Origin: Haliclona indistincta
Taxonomy: Eukaryota; Porifera; Demospongiae; Haplosclerida; Chalinidae
Direction of reading: 5' to 3'
NCBI GenBank assembly: GCA_964017065.1
Contig: OZ024785.1
Span: forward strand, 248,001-312,000
Length of the DNA: 64,000 nucleotides
Made by a program: the position numbers and the translations under genes. This document shows, one piece after another, positions 31,166 through 43,225 of the stretch (the first letter of the stretch is position 1; every line of letters starts with the position of its first letter). The notes beneath the pieces were generated by a model. It worked only from the letters and a program-made list of their open reading frames with translations, searched no databases and was not told the DNA's origin.

Positions 31166-31697
31166 TTATCTCAGTCCTCTGTTACCAAGGGTGCAGCTAC
31201 AGCCGGTGCAATGAAATGCTTCGGTAGCGTCATGCTCTTGCGAGTCGATCTCTCTAAGCTCATGAAACACTTCCAATGCATCGGCCAGAGACAGTTGGTG
31301 AGTAACTACCAATGATTCTGTATACTGAATGATAAAAATTAATTTTATCTTGAAGCAATGTTTGCCTACCTTCAACTGCCTCCACTTGACTGTCTGTCTC
31401 TCCGTTGTCTATCTTAAGGCTATCATCAATCGCTTGGCTCTCACACACCAAGCCGTCGCTTTGTTGGCTCTCGACTTGGCTGCTCGGAAACGGAAGAGGC
31501 TGGGCGTCATCGTCATCTATTAGCATAGCTGATTATCAATGATTGTTGTTAAAAATTGGGGGTCGGGTCTCACCTGAATCGAATTCATTGTCACTGTCAC
31601 CGAAGTAATCAGCAATGAATCCGCTGAGCACTTCGCTGTCACCGAAGCCGGAGTCTCGAGCAATAGCGTTCAAAGCTGAGGCGACTGAGCTAGCCAT
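31166..31697 (-). CDS. Small 3-exon acidic protein, 140 aa, unknown function
   Basis: Exons 31697-31574, 31516-31370 and 31317-31166 (minus) join with GT-AG introns to 423 nt, an exact open frame ending in TAA. The protein starts MASSVASALNAIARDSGFGD, has an acidic Ser/Asp/Gln middle (DDDDAQPLPF, DNGETDSQVEAVE) and ends ALEVFHELREIDSQEHDATE|AFHCTGCSC. The closing Cys motif resembles the lead-in of DUF7869-type TE proteins, so it may be their N-terminal part. There are no lesions. Alternatively it is a short host gene. Confidence 0.45.
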
Positions 31698-31942
31698 TTC
31701 ACGAAGATCTTTATTGCTCCGTGTTACGCGAATGGCAAAATCGAGTGGCTGCAAAGAAACGCTTCGCGTAGTGCGTGCAATCATCGTACAAAGATGGGAG
31801 TACCACCAAAAAGTAGGTAAAGCATTTACTTTTCATATATTCACTAGTCATGATTTCGACAGTAATTCAATTTTCTATAAAATTGTTCATTATCTCCATC
31901 CACGTGAGATCGCCGTAAGGTCGATTTTCCTAGATCCGGTCA

Positions 31943-32430
31943 CATATTGCTTGAGTGTCGATCTTCCCTTGAAACGCACAATGGCTTCGTTAACTGACAC
32001 CATGTACACTGTGGAGAATCTTGATCTGAGGATTTCTACAGCGGTTTTCCAAGATCTTGCAACAATCAACCGTCAACGGCTGACCGTGAATGACGATTAC
32101 GCATGCGCAGTGTGATCTCCAGAGGAATGGATGCAGCTCTCAGAGCTCTTGTGACAGCCAAGCAGCTCAAATCATGGTGGAAGGAAGTGGTAGACGTCCA
32201 CTTCTAACTTCTCTGCTGGTGTACACAGTTATCTTCTTACAAGCAGAGTTACGAACACGCATGCGTGTGACGCTTGACAGTACGGATTGCAAGATCTTGG
32301 AAAACCGCTGTATAATTGGTCTAATTTTCCCCAGCTTGTCATATTCATCTTGTCCTGGTGGTGAGTGTAGTGTTAGGTATCTGTACAGCTCCATGAATCG
32401 CTTCCTGGTGATGCATTATGCGACTGGTGC
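31943..32430 (-). pseudogene. piggyBac (PGBD4-like) transposase fragment interrupted by a MITE
   Basis: The minus strand reads MELYRYLTLHSPPGQDEYDK|LGKIRPII up to 32311, and after the insert VYMVSVNEAIVRFKGRSTLK|QY. Both halves match PGBD4-type DDE transposase (RFMELYRYL, LGKIRPI, SVDEAM..FKGRS..KQY). The same fragment without insert lies at 63811-64000. It lacks the remaining catalytic blocks. Confidence 0.75.
32039..32310. mobile_element. 272-bp MITE with TA target duplication
   Basis: The terminal repeats CAGCGGTTTTCCAAGATC...(24 bp, perfect) are inverted at both ends, and TA flanks each side (32037-32038, 32311-32312). The piggyBac copy at 63.9 kb has a single TA at the same place and no insert, so ends and target duplication are proven by comparison. 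TA duplication suggests Tc1/mariner-type mobilisation. Confidence 0.92.
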
Positions 32431-32439
32431 AAAATGAAA

Positions 32440-34080
32440 GATTTCGTCAACTTGCCAATAGCCATAGAGTAAAGGTTCTTTTACAAGTCCCGTCACTATC
32501 ATGAAACCAAATTAAGCCTCCAGCTCAGGTATTGACATAGGGGTCCAGTTTGCTCCCGTGCGTTCTTGTGCGTATTTGTTGGTTTCATTTGTGACGGTGC
32601 TTGGCTGACTCACTGGATTTTCTTATTGGTGACATGGCCATGCAGTGAGAAGGAGAGGTAGAACCACCTTGACGAAGAATGCATCTAGGCTAGGCTTGAT
32701 TTTACTCAAATAAGTAGGTTCCAAGTGTATTCGCTCAGTGCACATTCCTTTTGAGCCCAACAGATGAAATCACAATACTCTCTTTCACAAATGCCTAACT
32801 GTCCCTGTATCTGTGCATCATTACGATGAAGTTTCATGATATTATTATCAGAGATCTGACATCTCCAAGGTTACTAAGGCTGTCGAGTCAGAAGATCACT
32901 CACACAGATGGTAAATGACGCTGAAGCAAATTTAACTGGCCGATCCACCTATTTCTGCGCAACCTCTTCTTGTGTGCTAGGTCGGCCATTTTGTAGCATG
33001 TGTCTACAGTGGTATGTCTGACTGATCAGAATATGGGTATCACCCATCTGATGCCTGATGTTAATTCGTCATGCCCATGATTAATCGTACTGCAATTAAT
33101 TTAACCCTTAAACGTCTGTCGGCTATGACACGTTCTAGCACATATCAGGATCGAACGTAACGAGGATACGTGTTAGAATGTGCCGTTTGTTGAAGAACTA
33201 GTGCATCATAGCTAATCATCATTAGCAGTATACACTTTCCGCATTGAGGTGACTAGGAGTTAGTGTTTCTTGAGCATTTTTGCTGGCAAGCTTGTTTCCT
33301 ATTACCATGGGTCCTCTATAATTTCGTTTGTCTCGACAGTTTGGGCGCTCCCACAATCATCAGTAGAGATAATGTTACAACATGTACTATCGGTAGTGAT
33401 AATGTTACTATCACTTCTCTGACAGCCTCTACACTCTCTGCTGCGCTTTCTTTTATGTATGATAGTGACGGTTAGATGGTTTACATAACATTTTTGTGTC
33501 AGCTCTTGCTACTTTCTTAATCTTGATTTCTGAGCACTGCTAAGATAGCAGCAATATGATATGTACAGTGTTGAAACACAAATTTGAAAATACCTGGTTT
33601 TTGCTGTGCCAACATCATGGCTGTAACATTCCTGGTTGATAGAATATAATTTTTGCTATAGTCATACCTTTCTCATTCTGTCAGCACGGATGCCAACCCT
33701 GCTTTGAAACTGTGATGTTAACCACTTGTCCTTCTTTTCTTAGTTGGTAGACTAACATAATTTCTCTTCCTCAAAGTAGCGTATTTTTTTTCTTTACACT
33801 GATTCCTTTTACGGTAGATATTGGTCGTGCTACCAATCCCTCTATGTGATGTAGCTTTGTTTCTAAAGTAGTTAAACACTATCGTCGTGTAGCTCTACCA
33901 CATTGGTGCATAAATAAGACAGAGTCTCAATTTGTTTGAGTGTTATCCTGAGTTTCTCTGTCTTGAGAGATATTTGCACAAGGTAACATGTCTAAAATAA
34001 TTATTATTATGTTTCTTTAGTTTTACCTTCTCTGCATTTACCGAGCATTTCTCTCATGACATCTTACCAGAAACGCTTGT
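32440..34080. other. No recognisable gene
   Basis: AT-rich, with short ORFs only. A plus-strand piece (VTITSLTASTLSAALSFMYD, 33395-33470) followed by a possible donor is faintly BTB-like but too short to call. Confidence 0.3.
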
Positions 34081-34084
34081 AATC

Positions 34085-34500
34085 ATGTTTCTTCTTGCTG
34101 ACACTCTCTGTCTCCAAAACCAACCACTAGGAAATCATCTGCCACCACTTCCACACCACTCAAACCTTCAATTAGCTCATGCATTTTCGCTGGAAGAATT
34201 CTGGAGCTGAGCAGATTCCAAAGGGCATGTGTTTCCAACGGTATCTTCCGAATGGTGTTTGGAATGTCGTGAGATACGAAGAGGGTTCGTCAAGCTCAAC
34301 ATGCCAGAAATCACTACGAACATCTAAGATTGTAAGCAACTTGGCACCATGTAGTCGTGTGACAATATCTTCAATGGTCGGTAATGCATAATGCTCTCTG
34401 AGTATGGCCTTGTTGAGTTTCTGAGGGTCTAAGCAGATTCACAAAGTCCCGTTCTTCTTCGGTACAACTACCAGGTGTTTGCTCCGTGACAGGTGCTATT
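34085..34500 (-). pseudogene. Ty3/gypsy reverse transcriptase fragment
   Basis: The minus strand reads HLVVVPKKNGTL*ICLDPQK|LNKAILREHYALPTIEDI, ILDVRSDFWHVELDEPSSYL|TTFQTPFGRYRWKHMPFGI, CSAPEFFQRK, then after a 1-nt loss near 34187 HELIEGLSGVEVVADDFLVV. D...LNKA...E.Y.LPT, LD...GFWH, TPFGRY.W..MPFG and VADD are gypsy RT motifs 2 to 5. One TGA (34441-34439) and the frameshift kill it. It is not visible as a long ATG-started ORF. Confidence 0.85.
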
Positions 34501-34504
34501 ATTT

Positions 34505-35225
34505 CTTGACAAACCATGCACGATTTTAAACGAGTACCTACACAACATGGAGTGTCACCACAACACCCCCGTTTTAACAGAGTGGTAACTGTTTAATAAT
34601 AACCTATAATGAACAACTGCTAGAAGTGCCTTCAAGGGTGACCTTGTGCTAGGTGATGACCTCAATGGCCAGGGTGAACTGTGTTGCAAGTTAACGTATC
34701 TCCTCTTTGATCTCCTAATAATCCCTGTGAATAGTAATTATTATTTAATTTACATTTACATGTGTTGTAATCTGAGATATTACTTTTGGGGCTGTACTAT
34801 GCCAAAGAAGTCATGAACCACACGATAGTTTAACTTTACATTAGATGCCAGAAGCCATCTATTGAAACATTTTTGAGTTGGTGTAGAGTTCCCTTGTTCA
34901 TAAATGAGTCTGTTTTGTACAGTCGATTCTTGCATGCTAAATGTTAATTAAACATGAATGCCATCCATACATGTGTGTTGGCTTTTATACAGAATTTGTG
35001 CTGAGGTGGAAGAACAGTTTAAGTTGTTCAGGCTATAAAATTAATTTTTTTAGGTACAGAAATACCTAGCATGCAGACAATAATGTAATCGAATGGTTAT
35101 GCACATGTAAGTTCACAACTGTAAGCGGGTCATAATTTATGCTACATGGGTCTTGACTACTAAACAATTTTTTAACAATTATTGTGATTAATTCTACAAA
35201 ATAAATTATCATTGTGTTGATGATT
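34505..35225. other. No recognisable gene
   Basis: Intergenic AT-rich sequence; nothing supported. Confidence 0.4.
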
Positions 35226-35227
35226 AC

Positions 35228-36350
35228 CTGGTAAAATGTGACTAGTGCATGCCAATCTTCAGATTTATGAACCACTCCTTGAAATCTTTTGATTCGGTTT
35301 CGTGACTGCAGCTTGGCTTGTTGCGCTCCTCGTGCCGCTCTAGGTCACCTCCAACGAAAATCCTTCTGCATTTCCAGTCTGTGGTACATACTTGTGTACA
35401 GCCAGACATCTATCTGCTCACACTTTTCAAGTACACCAAGTGGAACCTGCGGCATCATAGTGAAAATGCATCATAGATAATCAGTCATGAAGTAATTATA
35501 GTCTTAAAATTTCAGACTATTTTCATTTCAGATGAGTATTGATGTGGAATGTGTTCTGTAACAAGATGTTTGAAAGAGACAAAAGAATTTAAATGCTTGA
35601 TTAGAACTCAACTAATAAGGACTTCAGTCCCTGTGTTCATAATATGATATTCCTTCTGTTGATGGTAGAATCTTTTCCAAAGGCAGGTTTTTTGTTATTT
35701 CAGATGGTAGAGCATTTGAGTGGTCCTTAGCACACACTGTCACGTACAGCAAATAGTTGGAACCAATGGTGGTCTTTGTTTGGGCTGTCAAATGATTACT
35801 GTGACATGTGCTGACATAAGTCACCAATGATATGAAAGGAAGGATAGTATTCACCACTTTCTATTATAATCTCAAATATTATTTTTAAACAATGTAAATC
35901 TGATTTTAAAGAGTTAATAATGAAAGTCAAGAGCAAGGGGACCTGTATGCCGTCTCCTAAGCAGAAGAGTAGCATTTCCCCGCCAGAGAGTCATTCAAAG
36001 TTTTTGAAAAAGTTGTCGAATAGAACTGTGCGGTGAAACAACAAGTCTCTGATCCAGCATGCGATCAACTCTTTGAATAATTACTTTTTACGTAATAAGG
36101 TCAATGAAAAATAATACATGCACTTGATACTAGTTATGACACTAACTCTTTGAATAATAGAATTGCTTCAAATAATTATTATTAATATTCAATTAAAATC
36201 ACCTGCATAAAAATGCTCAATATTTTTCTTCCACTCAAGTGCTTTTGATCAAAATCCATTGCAAAAGCATCTAACTTGCTCAAGGTTGCTGTTGGTGACA
36301 CTGACACAAGCAGGTGGTTGAGGCGAACTTGGGACTGTATACAAAGCAAC
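35228..36350 (-). other. Unrecognised minus-strand exon-like pieces
   Basis: Three stretches look like exons: 36350-36205 (VRLNHLLVSVSPTATLSKLD, DFDQKHLSGRKILSIFMQ, donor gtgatt), 35857-35624 (TILPFISLVTYVSTCHSNHL, KTTIGSNYLLYVTVCAKDH) and 35460-35228 (PQVPLGVLEKCEQIDVWLYT, VHKSEDWHALVTFYQ, donor gtaatc). They could belong to one decayed gene. No family recognised. Confidence 0.25.
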
Positions 36351-36891
36351 AATAATAATTACTCAATTCTATTCAAATATTACTCAATCGTATTCAATTA
36401 TAAATTATACTTACGTAAGTCTGTCACTTCCAGCTCTGTATAATGTCTGCTGCTATTGAATTTTTGGTGGCAATTAACGAATAGCCGCGGGGCTTTACCC
36501 TGTGCCTTACTCTCTAGCTCAGCACATCTATCTGAGGGATTGCTCTTGCTATTGCGTCAATGTTGACAGACTGGAAGCAGGTTAGAGATGCATAGATATC
36601 ACTTTGCTATTACCTTCTACATACCTTGAGGCATGTGTGAGCATGATTCCCTGTGAAGCTTCACGGTGCTCATGCATAGATGACAATGTGTTGTCTAGAC
36701 ATCTGAGGAATGGTCCGTCCTCAAGACCAAAGACATTTTAAGCTCTTCGGTTGGTTTCCCAATTCTTGTTTCCTTTTGACAACGCAGTAGTAAGAGATTC
36801 GCTTTGTCATGATTATGTAACTTACAAGCTATCTTGGTCTTTGCTTTCAACTAATGGCTTCACTACAAACAGCTGGTATATTGATCTGATT

Positions 36892-37540
36892 ATCATCGCT
36901 GTCTAACTGGATTACAAGATTTGCTGAAATGTTTTTCAGTAGCTATACAAACTCAGACAGGTCATTTTAACTGTTTTTGTCATCACGTAGCTGATGTACT
37001 GATTTGGTGCATTCTTTCTAGTTGCATGTCTTTGGCCCGCCTAAGAAAGTTTGCAATCTTAAACCTAGTCTTTAAATCGTCCTCATCAATTCCGACGGCT
37101 TTAAGAGCATAGAACAATGAGTCGGCTGGAGATGGTGACGAAGATAGAGATGGTGCAGTGGATGAGGATGGTATCTGAGATTGTGTTGCTTGACAGGCGT
37201 TGAGTGAAGATGGAGCAGATGACGAGGAAGGTAGCTTAGATTGTGTTGCTTTACAGGCGTTGAGAGAAGATGGTGCAGACGATGAGGATGGTAGCTGAGA
37301 TGATGTTGCTGGTGCAGTTGATGATGACGGTTGTTGAGATGGTGTAGATGACGACGATGGTTTGACCATCAGGCGCTGATCCCAAGAACTACCATAGTTC
37401 TGTGCGATGAATTTGATCAACGCGGACTCTTATGTAAAAGTCTTAGTGATGGCACCACGGGGATTCATCGCACAGACTTTGGCTTTGTTTTTGGGAGCAG
37501 GCCTGATGTACAGTCGCTCCTGGATGTCTTTATATAGCCT
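36892..37540 (-). other. Ser/Pro-rich repetitive exon of an unknown TE-like gene
   Basis: The minus strand reads DIQERLYIRPAPKNKAKVCA|MNPRGAITKTFT, an in-frame TAA near 37433, then ALIKFIAQNYGSSWDQRLMV, a Ser/Pro repeat tract (LPSSSSAPSSLNACKATQS in imperfect repeats) and LFYALKAVGIDEDDLKTRFK|IANFLRRAKDMQLERMHQI. The mix of a conserved basic module and a repeated linker looks like a TE-encoded protein, family unknown. A 127-bp stretch (36892-37018) is repeated at 37633-37759. Confidence 0.35.
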
Positions 37541-37632
37541 GTTTACAGTTTAGAATAAAAAAATCATAACCTTATAATAATTTTAAATCACCGATATAGC
37601 TGTGTGCTTGTTGAGCTACTTCCACACTCTAC

Positions 37633-37759
37633 GTCATCGCTGTCTAACTGGATTACAAGATTTGCTGAAATGTTTTTCAGTAGCTATACAAACTCAGACA
37701 GGTCATTTTAACTGTTTTTGTCATCACATAGCTGATGTACTGATTTGGTGCATTCTTTG
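37633..37759. repeat. Direct repeat of 36892-37018 (127 bp)
   Basis: The sequence from atcgctgtctaactggatta to ggtgcattctttt-like bases matches 36892-37018 with one change (cacgtagct versus cacatagct), a recent 741-bp-spaced duplication. Confidence 0.85.
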
Positions 37760-37912
37760 AAGGACTCTCGGTCTGATTCATCTACTGATGACATTCTGGC
37801 TAACTCTAAAATCCAGTATGTGACAATCCTCAGCTCTGCAAGCTCCAAATTCCGAGTGTAATATGTAAGCCTGGTGGACTGACTCAAGAATCAAATTTTA
37901 ACCCCTTGATGT

Positions 37913-38200
37913 TTAACCCCATAAAATATCGATTTCTAGTCTACCAGCCCATCTTATCTGATGCATTATTCCAAGAGAAGGTTGATTTTGTCCTGATGTG
38001 ATGTCTAACTTGATTTTGCCATGGTTTCGCTTGCATCTATGTTGACATTGACCTTCATCTGCTTGGGCCTTTGCGGTCCAGCTGTCTTGGACAAGTGTAG
38101 AAACTTTAGTCTCTCTTTGTGATCTCGTATATGATGCACTTGCACCAGATGGTTGCTCAGGTTTTGCAGTTGGTGGTGCATACTCTTCATCTGTTAACAT
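37913..38200 (-). other. Unrecognised ORF with a CQHRCKRNHG motif
   Basis: A 95-codon minus-strand ORF with MLTDEEYAPPTAKPEQPSGA and VQDSWTAKAQADEGQCQHRC. The stretch for HRCKRNHG is repeated twice more near 39810-39860 (atggtttcgcttgcatc). The motif may be a small zinc-binding knot or repeat-derived. Confidence 0.2.
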
Positions 38201-38889
38201 GTACAGTGATTGACTAGTTCAACTTTGTCAGCTAACCACTGCTACCAATCTTACTGTGGTCCTCTTCATCTATTTAGATTGAAAATAAAATGCAATAATT
38301 TACACTGTTTTACTGACCGTCATCGCGGTGCAATAATGCTGTGTCATCATCTGTATAACAGTTATTGTGTGAAATAATAATTTAGCATTTTTAAAGTCAT
38401 TATACTTACCAACTTGATACCTCTGTCTCAAAATCTCTTCTCTTCTTCATCTGATGGTAGTCATGAAAGTGTAGCTTAGTAATCATTGTTGGTCTTACCA
38501 CTACTAGAAGAAAAACTTGGTTCTGGTACATATGTGAAAATGCAATAATTACCAATGTGTTGGCTTGTTTGACCACTGTAGCTAGCTACCTTGCTGAATA
38601 TAGGGGAACGCTGTTTCCCCTTGCTTGACTAGCTACCTTGGCACGCTGTTTCCCCTTGCTTGACCAGCTGATGGACTCCAATGTTGCCTTGATAGTCAGT
38701 ACAGCTACTGTGACAGCTAGCACCACAGCCGGAATCATGGCTACTAATGTGCATGTACCTAAATAGCACAGGCAGTCTTGAATCCCCTAATCTGTCTACA
38801 GATTATGTAGCTTCGACTTTTGTGTTAGTGTAAATCATGAAGTACTGTATAGCGGGTAATTTTGGAGGGTCAAAATTTTGGCGAATGAC

Positions 38890-39767
38890 CCAGATTTTGC
38901 GTTTTGGCGAATTTATTTTTGGCGTCAAGTGCCTGGCTCACATAAGCTCAAAATGCATGACGATTCGCCAATTCGCCTAAGTTTCCTCCCTTGTTCCATC
39001 CAGTTAGAAGGTAATGAAAAACCTCGAATTGTTACCCTCAGTTTTAAGATTTCTTGTAAGAGTTTACCAGCTTCATCTTCATCATCTATATCAGACGACA
39101 GTATTGTCCAGGACAATTCTACCTTTGGATCAGCAATAACATCACAGATTAACTTGCTTTGTCTCTACCTGACTCCTCATAAGTTGAGGGAGTCTGACCC
39201 TGACTTTATGTTCAATTGCTTTGAAAAAATTATAACAATGAGGTGAGACATGATACAATCCTCCACGGTCTATTTTTCAGCCACTCTGTGGTGTGATGTT
39301 TAGGTAATTCCTCATCTGTTGCAGCTGACATGTTTGTTAAGCATGTGATGAATCTCTCAGCAGATTTGTTTGTCTCCCTCCTAAACTTTTGTATCAGTTT
39401 GACCGGTACATATCCACATGCATATCCAAGTATATTTTCTTCGTCCCTGTTGAGCTGTTCTTCGTTTGTTAAAGGTAGCTCTTGCGTGCAGCTGTTTCAG
39501 TAGAAGTCTTAGCAGGTCGAGTCTCAGATTGTATAAGTAATTTATTAAAATATCTCCTGGCTAACTGCCTGTGCCAGTAAAGGATTTTTCACTTGTATAC
39601 CCATGTCGCTGTAGAACTGTGTCCATAACGCCATGAGCTTCTGAGCTGGTGAAAGTGATTATGGGCCTTTCCTCGTCTGGACCCGACTTGATTTGCCATT
39701 TCCCGCTGGCACAAAGCCCTACCTCCATTATGTCAGCGAAACGAGCCTTAGTTACGAGAGTTTCCAA
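38890..39767 (-). pseudogene. Fragments of an unnamed animal TE protein
   Basis: Minus-strand pieces in order: GLCASGKWQIKSGPDEERPI (39767-39561); EEQLNRDEENILGYACGYVP|VKLIQKFRRET, FITCLTNMSA (39476-39300); VELSWTILSSDIDDEDEAGK|LLQEILKLRVTIRGFSLPSN (39125-38950). The GYACGYVPVKL and LL.EI..L.VTIRGFS motifs recur, as I recall, in uncharacterised sponge and cnidarian transposon proteins. Stops lie between pieces. No catalytic domain is visible. Confidence 0.35.
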
Positions 39768-39984
39768 TCCTTCAGTTAATATGTCCTGTTGTGATGCCTA
39801 ACTATTCGTAACTCCATGGTTTCGCTTGCATCGATGGTTGGTCGATGGTTTCGCTTGCATCGTCTTGGGAAATTTCTCTCTTGATCCGTACTGACGTGCT
39901 CTTATAAGACTATCAGTCTTTGTCATTAGGCCGTCTGGACCTATTGCTGCTTGTGTGAGCTTTGTCATATAATGACAATCCAAA

Positions 39985-41115
39985 AATTGATGTTACAACA
40001 TAATACAAGATTAACATGAACCACCATTTTTTGTCACGTACTTTAGCAGCTTCTGACTTTTTGTGGTCCATTCCGAAACAGTCTTCTTGTTGAGAGATTT
40101 TAGAGGATTTAAATTTGTCTTGGAAAAAGCTGTATGCTGTCTAGCGACCGGTTGCTTTTCTAAGAGTTTTTTGCTTAGGACAACGCCCACTACCTTGCTC
40201 ATCAGACTTCCGATTGTGAACAGAAGTGGTGATTGGTAAGTCGGTTACTTTGTCGAATTTGAAATAATATCTCTTGTGATCTCTACAATGAACATGTGAA
40301 CTGTATCATGTACTGTATGCATGCGCTGATGAGCTAGTTGCTAGGGGCGTATCTAACACCGTACGTGTTTACTTTGTGGTTTGGTTAGTGTCATCACGCC
40401 GGAGTTTTACAAGAATAGCCTTAACTAGTGTGTTGATAGGTAACAGCAACTTTTTGTTAAATGATTTGGTTATACCCTTGTCTGTTCACCAGTTGTATGG
40501 TCATGTCTGAGAAGCGTCCTTGCCAACGGGTTTGTGAGTATCTAGGTCAGAGAATCGCCTGGTACTGCTAGCAGCCCTTACATAAGGCTTACTTTCACCC
40601 ATAGCTGTCTCATGATTCTCATCGTCGGCTGAAATAAGTAGAGAACAGATTTTTGGATCCAGTTGTTTGTGTGAAGCATTTCTCTAGACGGCTACGGGTG
40701 ATTTTGAAGTTCTCTATTAGTTCCTCATGGCAGTAAACTGTTATGCAAGCAAAGTTAGGAGCAAAATAATCAAAATCAGTTCACTTACCAGATAATACAT
40801 AAGAATGTGTATAGTTTAAAATAAAGACTATTATTTAACTTAAACTGTTTGTAAAAACTGCAATAACAACATGGAAAAGAATTGGCTGTATGGTTTTAGA
40901 GTTGTCGTGACTTTTCTGCACATAGCAAAAATTTACACCTTCACTCCTGTCCTGCCTTAAATAGCTACTGTATGCTAACTTTTCTCAAATTCTGCAGTGT
41001 GTCAGCAAATAATATTTTGTGGTTAACCATGTCTGCAGTGGCCAGCTGTGTAGGCCTTCTTTTAGTAAACAATAACATCAGTCATTGTCTGCTCCCTCTT
41101 TCATATCTTTGACTC
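39985..41115. other. No recognisable gene
   Basis: AT-rich sequence; one short minus ORF (40202-40011, Lys-rich) is unsupported. Confidence 0.35.
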
Positions 41116-41117
41116 AG

Positions 41118-41227
41118 CAATCGATGGGTGGTTGACAGGTCTTGTCTCTGATGCTCTCGATGATGATCCAGCCATTTACAATTTGGCTTCTAAGTATAAG
41201 TTAGCATGCTTGGTTCGTAGATGCGCG
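41118..41227 (+). other. Orphan spliced-exon candidate, faintly BTB-like
   Basis: Flanked by a good acceptor (tgactcag) and donor (gtaagt), it reads IDGWLTGLVSDALDDDPAIY|NLASKYKLACLVRRCAS. The A..NLA.KY.L..L...C pattern resembles the helices after a BTB fold, but the exon is alone. Confidence 0.25.
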
Positions 41228-41871
41228 AGTAAGTTACTGGTACTTCCGTTCATTAAAGGAACTCTCTGAGAGCAGGTGCGGCAAATACTGTAATCCTTGT
41301 TAAAGAGGGCAATGCTGTTCAACATGAGAGAGAGTTCCAAACGTAGTCATAGACACATTTGTCATTCCACATTTACGGCACTGCCCTTAACTGTCTCGCC
41401 ACCATGTGCTTTGCTGGATGGCGGGAGCATTTCGGAATAATGGTATTCTAAGTGTTGGTGGTATTTCACAATGCAAGAAGACCGCATGACTGATCAAAAC
41501 ATTCAACATCGATGACAAATTTAATTTCTTGCAAGAGTGTTTTGAGTTCGTAACAGACTGCCAGTCCTGCGTTGGTACGGTACTAGTAGCCACACAGAGT
41601 ATGAGCATAGCTGGGTGGGGCATTGTGTCACTTGTGATGATCAATTGCAATAATAATATGCTCAACATAAGTTGTACAGCACACGTCGTTCGGAAGTGAC
41701 AAATTGAAAAATGATTACAAATTAATCACTTACAAGTTTTAGCCGCACCCAATTGCCTCCAAGAAAGTGCTCTAATACTAATATTGCTATCCATAACTTT
41801 ATCCTCTAATGCACCTTTTTAAACGTTTATGTTATTGAGGATGTACTTCTTGCCATCAACAGTCTGCTAGT

Positions 41872-42415
41872 CTAATCAGCAATAACAGCATCCTGGTTCA
41901 CAAGTCCTGGCCTGACGTCCACCTCATCGTGCAACTTCAGGACTTTAGCATTTACACTGATCCGTGTGTCTTGCTCAAAACTTTGCAGATTTTCCAGTTT
42001 GAAAATCGTAGGCTCGGCAAGCAGCCTTGTAGAAGTACGCAGTACGTCATTATTTGCCGTGATATTTTTCGGAGATTTCCTGATCCGAGTGTTGTCTTTG
42101 ATGATAACTTCGTATTTATGAGTATAGTCGGAGAGTTGCACTTTACTGCCGTCTAAAAGAACAGGTTCCTCATTCTTGCAAAATCAGACAATGCCTCCCG
42201 CTTCTTATCAGAAAAACCCACCAACCTAATGCCACCTGAAGAATCATTAAGTCTATCATGGAAAAAACTACCATTGACCAATTCTGTTGACAACATTGCA
42301 ACCAGTCCGCCTATTCGTGCTAACTTGCACGGAGTAAGACATTTCAGTTCTTTGAACTCGATCACTTGTACTGAATCGACTTCTTGTTGACGCTTTTTTG
42401 ATCGATCTTCCATAA
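41872..42415 (-). pseudogene. RPA1/OB-fold-like protein fragment with one frameshift
   Basis: The minus strand reads RQQEVDSVQVIEFKELKCLT, SSGGIRLVGFSDKKREALSD|FA, then after a frameshift near 42180 NEEPVLLDGSKVQLSDYTHK|YEVIIKDNTRIRKSPKNI. The GG.RLVGF..KKR..L.....N..PV.L..C..K pattern is like RPA-type OB-fold proteins found in several animal genomes and TEs. Single-stranded DNA binding would be the expected role, inferred only. Confidence 0.4.
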
Positions 42416-42683
42416 CCTCCACACTCACTGCAACTAAAGTTACTCAAGCGTTGCTGTATCTTTTAACTGTAACGATGGGCATGCGCACAACCTAACTACC
42501 TATAAAATAACGATAGTATACAATGGAACCCCTCTTAGAGGACACCCATCTATAATAGACAAATACTGAATCCCAAATAATTATAATCCACATAGCATAA
42601 TGTATAATAAATCTGAGCAGGGGACACCCTCTATAATGTATAATGCCAGACGAAATTGTTGGTCCCACTCAATGGTGTCCGCC

Positions 42684-42953
42684 TCAGAGAAGTTCCATGT
42701 CGTGAATTCTTACTTTGCACCACCATGCATGTAGGCCGTCGTTCTTCCAGCTACCTAAATCGTCTGCCTTTAAGTCATCAGGGTTACTGAGCTCATCAGT
42801 GTTTACAACGAAAACTTTAGAGTCACGGACACGTAGAGGCTGTTTCTTGCAAATACGTCCTTCATGTCGCTTTTTCTCTAATAGTATTCTGATCAGCACT
42901 CCAGCATTAATGAAAAGGCAATTAATAACGATTATAATTACATTAACTTTCAA
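42684..42953 (-). other. Unrecognised exon-like ORF
   Basis: The minus strand reads KKQPLRVRDSKVFVVNTDEL|SNPDDLKADDLGSWKNDGL. The block DS.VFVV.......DD.KADDLG.WK.NG is familiar from unnamed invertebrate transposon proteins. No neighbours complete it. Confidence 0.3.
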
Positions 42954-43225
42954 ATTACGACAATAACTTTATAAAGATAATAATAATTATGCATGAGTAT
43001 TCAAATTGTCATGTGTATGTGAAACACTAAATTCATTGCTTTTACTGCACGGTGGTTATTGGTTTGTGTCAAGATCCAACTCGCATGATATTGTTTCTGC
43101 TTTCATAAGTGCGAGAGCATCACTGGTATTTAGCCGACTATCTGAGCAAGGCAATCTAGTGTTTCCAATTGATAAAGACGCTGTAAAAGTTGTTAGATTA
43201 TCTGATTGAAATTGATTATACTTTG

